From: a virus
Direction: 5' to 3' (one strand)
IMG/VR virus record: IMGVR_UViG_3300032285_002273
Coordinates: 1 to 22,368 of that record
DNA length: 22,368 nt
Part shown: one piece after another, positions 18,871-22,368 of the stretch
Layout: every line of letters starts with the position of its first letter
Position numbering within the stretch: the stretch's first letter is position 1
The notes under the pieces: model-generated
What the model was told of the DNA's origin: nothing
What the model saw: the letters and a program-made list of their open reading frames with translations, nothing else
Databases searched by the model: none
Translations under genes and position numbers: made by a program

Positions 18871-20546
18871 TCCAATCCAATCACCCGGTCTTCCCCGAGG
18901 CCAAGCCATTATCCCGCGAGGCGGACGGGAGGATCGTGTGCGCGGTTGGTGGTGTGGAGCGACTTTTCACCCAAGAGCAACTTGTTGACTACATTACCCA
19001 GCGGGAGGAATCGATCCGACTAGAAAAGTCCGACCCGCTACGCTACGGGTACGAGCCACCGGCATGGCTCCGCGCCGACCAGCAGCGCTCCGCGCTGCGG
19101 GAAAAGTTCCCGGTCGGAGTTGTGGAAGAATGGGTTTTTGGCGGTAACCGGGCAGGCAAGTCGGAGCGGGCGGCCAAGCGGATTGTGCAAATGATGCTGT
19201 CAACCGACAACGCCAGGGTTTGGTGCCTCCAGAGTACCGAGGCGTCATCCATTGAAAACCAGCAGTCCCTGATCTGGAAATATTTGCCCCCGGAATACCG
19301 GCACGAATCGGGTCGACTCAAACAGGGCACCACGACCAAGATCAACTACAGCGTTTCTGGCGGATTTACCGAAAACAAACTCGTGCTTCCCAACGGATCC
19401 ATGTGCGTCTTCAAATTCTATTCCATGGATGTCCGCTCGGTGGAAGGTGCCGAACTGAATGCCGCATGGGCCGACGAACTAGTCACCCCCGATTGGTTAG
19501 AAGCGCTCCGCTATCGTTTGCTCACCCGTAACGGGTTGCTGAATGTCACCTTCACCCCGATCCTTGGCTACACCTCCACCGTGGCCGAAATCCTCAACGG
19601 CGCGGTGACCGTGGAAAGCGTCCCGGCGGAACTTTTGCCTAAAATCAATGGCGATGGATTAGAGCAAGTGCCGGTCATCCAGCAGCCGGTTCGCCGCAAC
19701 GCCACAATCTTCTATATGCACACCGCAGGGAATCCCTACGGGAACTACGAAAGTCTGAAAGTCGTGCTGGAGGGGAAGTCTCGCTCGGTGATCCTCTGCC
19801 GCGCCTATGGTGTCGCCACAAAATCCCGCACCACCCGTTTTCCACGATTTGCGGATGATGTTCATGTCATCGACCCGGGAAAAATTCCCCAAGACGGGAG
19901 CAACTATCACATTGTGGATCCTTGTAGCGGTCGAAATTGGTTCATGATCTGGGTCAGGGTCGATGTGCGCGGCAGGCACTTCATTTACCGCGAATGGCCC
20001 CCGGTCGATCAATACATTGCCGGGGTGGGAGTGGTCGGGCCATGGGCCGTGCCCAGCGGCACGAAGCAAGATGGCGAGGCTGGGGATGCGCAGAAGAGCT
20101 TTGGGTGGGGACTAACCGAGTACCGGGATGAGATCCACCGCATGGAAGGTGGGGAATCCATCGTTGAGCGCCGTATGGATAGCCGGTATGCATCCAGCGC
20201 CACTTTGGCCCGCGAGGGGGTAACCACACTTTTGGAGGAATGTGAAGAGGTGGGTCTATCCTTCCTACCGGCCAGCGGTGAAAACATCGATGAGGGTGTC
20301 GATTTGATCAATAATATGTTGGCTTACGACCCTGATCGGGCCGTGAGTCTGGACAACGAGCCAAAACTCTACGTCTCGCGTGACTGCGCCAACGTAATCT
20401 ACGGACTCAAAGAATGGACGGGGGCGGATGGACGCAAGGGCGCATCCAAAGACATTGTTGATGTCATTCGCTACATGGCCTTGGCCGATTTCCAGTACGT
20501 CGAGGGAGACATCTTGCGACCCACGGCACCGCTAGGCACCTATTAA
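18867..20546 (+). CDS. terL: Terminase large subunit (DNA-packaging ATPase/nuclease)
   Basis: The 559-residue product has a Walker A motif at 92-99 (GGNRAGKS), preceded by an adenine-motif-type segment (LRADQQRSALREKFPVGVVE), and a Walker B at about 196-204 ending in D203-E204 (AELNAAWADELV). A coupling motif follows (NVTFTPI). The C-terminal nuclease domain starts near 325 with the first Asp in HIVDPCSGRNW (D351) and the last in SKDIVDVIRYMAL (D529/D532), the RNase-H/RuvC fold of TerL nucleases. TerL cuts concatemeric DNA and pumps it into the capsid. It precedes the portal and is coupled to a mini-ORF. Confidence 0.95.
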   Translation: MIQSNHPVFPEAKPLSREADGRIVCAVGGVERLFTQEQLVDYITQREESIRLEKSDPLRYGYEPPAWLRADQQRSALREKFPVGVVEEWVFGGNRAGKSERAAKRIVQMMLSTDNARVWCLQSTEASSIENQQSLIWKYLPPEYRHESGRLKQGTTTKINYSVSGGFTENKLVLPNGSMCVFKFYSMDVRSVEGAELNAAWADELVTPDWLEALRYRLLTRNGLLNVTFTPILGYTSTVAEILNGAVTVESVPAELLPKINGDGLEQVPVIQQPVRRNATIFYMHTAGNPYGNYESLKVVLEGKSRSVILCRAYGVATKSRTTRFPRFADDVHVIDPGKIPQDGSNYHIVDPCSGRNWFMIWVRVDVRGRHFIYREWPPVDQYIAGVGVVGPWAVPSGTKQDGEAGDAQKSFGWGLTEYRDEIHRMEGGESIVERRMDSRYASSATLAREGVTTLLEECEEVGLSFLPASGENIDEGVDLINNMLAYDPDRAVSLDNEPKLYVSRDCANVIYGLKEWTGADGRKGASKDIVDVIRYMALADFQYVEGDILRPTAPLGTY

Positions 20547-20547
20547 A

Positions 20548-20772
20548 ATGCTTCCACTCCTGCTCCGCCGCGCACAGTTGCAGCAGTATCTTGCAGAGCA
20601 CGGAATCGGTGTCGCCGCAATGCGAAAACTGATTGCCACCGGGAAAATTGAACGACGATACATTCCGGGTAAATCGGGAGGCCGCGCATACTTCTCGCTG
20701 ACGCAAGTCAATTCTGCTATTTTGAGTCCCAAGGCGCCCGAAAATGAGACACTAAACCATGGCACAATTTGA
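20548..20772 (+). CDS. Small HTH DNA-binding protein between terminase and portal (74 aa)
   Basis: ATG 20548 is one base after the terL stop. Residues 5-55 (RRAQLQQYLAEHGIGVAAMR, KLIATGKIERRYIPGKSGGR) form an excisionase/MerR-type helix-turn-helix with a wing and end in the helix YFSLTQVNSAI. Its last 14 bases overlap the portal start. In this position it might act as a small terminase-like DNA-recognition subunit, which normally sits before terL, or as a late regulator. Neither role is proved. Confidence 0.65.
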   Translation: MLPLLLRRAQLQQYLAEHGIGVAAMRKLIATGKIERRYIPGKSGGRAYFSLTQVNSAILSPKAPENETLNHGTI

Positions 20773-22368
20773 CCCAGACGAGGGCCACCGCATTGAGCGC
20801 ATTGGTGCGCTCGATGCAGGCGGTGAGAGGGATTTCTTGGACAACCTCCGCGAGTTGTCCTCGGAGTTGGTGCAGTCCACCCGTGATGCATTTTGGTGGT
20901 ATTCCCGCAGCGAGGCCGCATACCACTCGCGGCTTAATTTCTGGAACGGGCAGAGCGCGGATGGGCGCAAGCATGGTGCCGATCTCAATGCAATGCCATT
21001 CCCGTGGGAAGGGGCATCCGATATGCGTCCCCGATCCATCGACGCGCTTGTCAACGAGCAGGTGTCTTTGATGATTCAAGCCTTTACCAAAGCCAATACG
21101 CAGGCGGTGGGCATGAATGCAACCGATGTCGAGTGGAGCCGAAAGGTTTCCACGCTCATGCGGTACATGGTCTGGAACAAAATGCGGCCACAGGTGCGGC
21201 GAGAACTTGCACTTGCTGCGAACTGGCGGCAAGTCTACGGATCAAGCCTCATGGCGGTGATGTGGGATCAGCAAATGCGCCGCACCACCCAGGAGGTGAC
21301 CATTGATGGACTTGCTACCATGGCTGCGGCCTCCGATGACCAGCAGATGGTTGAGCAGGCCAAGCAACAAATCCTAACCAAATTCCTCGACCCGACTTTT
21401 GAGCCAGAAAACTTGCGGATGATCATGCAGTTGAGTCCGATCCTCAAGACCGGCGCGGCCCGCAAGTGTTTGCGCGAGTTGCAAACCTCGGGAACCACCA
21501 CGATTCCGGTGCCCGAAGTGTTTGCGGCCATGCCACGGTGGCAGGCGCTGCTGCCCATGATTGATGTCTTCTTCCCCACGACCACCGATGACATTCAGCG
21601 CGCACCATGGGTGGCACACCGGGAGCGACTCACCGAGGGAGAACTTCGCGACCGCATCAATACCCATGGGTACGATGCCGATTGGGTCGAGGAGTGCATC
21701 AAGCACAAAGGAACCATCATTGATAGCCTCACAAGCAACCTCCTCTTGCTTTCCGAAAGCCGACGCAACTTCTGGGGTGTCCTCGACTACTCCCAGCGCG
21801 ACCTCATTGAAATTTTTCATTACTTCCGCAAGTCCATCGACGATGACGGACTCCCGTGCGTCTACAACACCGTTCTCTGCCTCCCGGTGCGCGACATGGT
21901 CGGCCTCGACGAACCGCTACCCTACGAGCACGGACTCTATCCCTATGTGACTTTCCAGCGGGAGCACATTGCCAGGACGATTTTGGAGTCGCGCGGCGTG
22001 GCATCCATTGCCGACTCGTGGCAAAACGAAATCAAGGTGCAGAGAGATGCCAGAACGGATCGCACCAGCATCAGCGTCCTCCCTCCGATCCTCGTACCAC
22101 CTTCCCGAGGTGCGATGAACTTGACTTTTGGCCCCGGAAGCAAGTTTCCACAGCGCCGTGGTGAAGAAATTTCGTGGATGGCACCCCCACCGGCGGATGG
22201 TGGGTCGATTGAGATCGAAAAAGCCTCACAGGCGTCTCTCGACACTTATTTTGGCCGTCCCACAGACCTCTGCCCCCAAGCCATTTCCCAACTCCACCAA
22301 CAGGATCTCGTGGATGCGTGGCTGCTGGAGCTTCGCGGCGTGATCGCGCAGACACTCCAACTCTGCCA
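20759..22368 (+). CDS. Portal protein (3' end cut by window edge)
   Basis: The frame from ATG 20759 is open for 536 codons to the window end without a stop. Residues 61-105 carry the portal signature FWNGQSADGRK followed by MPFPWEGASDMRPRSIDALV and NEQVSLM. The rest is helical and aromatic-rich, as expected for this family. The portal forms the dodecameric ring at the capsid vertex where terminase docks and DNA enters. Its position directly after terL supports the call. The start overlaps the small HTH gene by 14 bases; no Shine-Dalgarno is present. Confidence 0.92.
   Translation, partial: MAQFDPDEGHRIERIGALDAGGERDFLDNLRELSSELVQSTRDAFWWYSRSEAAYHSRLNFWNGQSADGRKHGADLNAMPFPWEGASDMRPRSIDALVNEQVSLMIQAFTKANTQAVGMNATDVEWSRKVSTLMRYMVWNKMRPQVRRELALAANWRQVYGSSLMAVMWDQQMRRTTQEVTIDGLATMAAASDDQQMVEQAKQQILTKFLDPTFEPENLRMIMQLSPILKTGAARKCLRELQTSGTTTIPVPEVFAAMPRWQALLPMIDVFFPTTTDDIQRAPWVAHRERLTEGELRDRINTHGYDADWVEECIKHKGTIIDSLTSNLLLLSESRRNFWGVLDYSQRDLIEIFHYFRKSIDDDGLPCVYNTVLCLPVRDMVGLDEPLPYEHGLYPYVTFQREHIARTILESRGVASIADSWQNEIKVQRDARTDRTSISVLPPILVPPSRGAMNLTFGPGSKFPQRRGEEISWMAPPPADGGSIEIEKASQASLDTYFGRPTDLCPQAISQLHQQDLVDAWLLELRGVIAQTLQLC

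Noticed and set aside
1-22368. CRISPR arrays, rRNA, tRNA, insertion sequences
   Set aside because: No regularly spaced identical repeats, no rRNA or cloverleaf signatures and no transposase gene were seen on reading both strands.

Overview
The window looks like part of a temperate tailed-phage genome (or a phage assembled across its circular junction). No chromosomal housekeeping gene is visible. The best markers are a large terminase subunit, a portal protein cut by the right edge, a DnaB-type replicative helicase with a replication-initiator-like gene before it, a tyrosine integrase, several small DNA-binding regulators, a putative DNA-ejection protein and a 1734-residue virion-type polyprotein. 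The last two suggest a podovirus-like particle. The host cannot be named from the sequence. Composition is moderately GC-rich and most genes lack a Shine-Dalgarno sequence, which would fit a Verrucomicrobiota or related host, but that is a weak inference.

Layout. Bases 2-7415 (+ strand) are the end of the late module: ejection-type protein, giant polyprotein, calcineurin-like phosphoesterase and a small winged-helix-like protein. Bases 7416-7486 hold a perfect 10-7-10 inverted repeat, the best attP core candidate. Bases 7487-11327 (- strand) are a lysogeny-type module: integrase, a secreted Pro-rich protein, several small unknown genes and two ribbon-helix-helix (RHH) proteins. Bases 11328-11454 are a divergent control region with an array of 10-bp repeats. 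Bases 11455-18834 (+ strand) are an early operon of about twenty genes, nearly all joined by 4-base ATGA or GTGA overlaps: an RHH protein, hydrophobic microproteins, an excisionase-like protein, HTH proteins, the replication initiator with a possible internal origin, DnaB, and small accessory proteins including a zinc ribbon and an HExxH mini-protease. Bases 18844-22368 start the packaging/head module: a mini-ORF coupled to terL, terL, a small HTH gene and the portal.

How it fits together. Late genes run directly into integrase with no host DNA between them, which is the order expected in the circular or viral form of a lambda-like genome (tail end - attP - int - early - terminase - portal). 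The RHH genes around 11.3 kb probably form the lysogeny/early switch. The rightward operon leads into replication and then packaging.

Most notable: an HhH-GPD glycosylase-like motif and a degenerate zincin motif inside the giant polyprotein, the attP-like inverted repeat, a 20-bp bipartite repeat present three times, the RHH operator array, origin-like structure inside the initiator gene, and the overlap-coupled operon with several microproteins under 60 codons. Every gap between genes is shorter than 300 bases.
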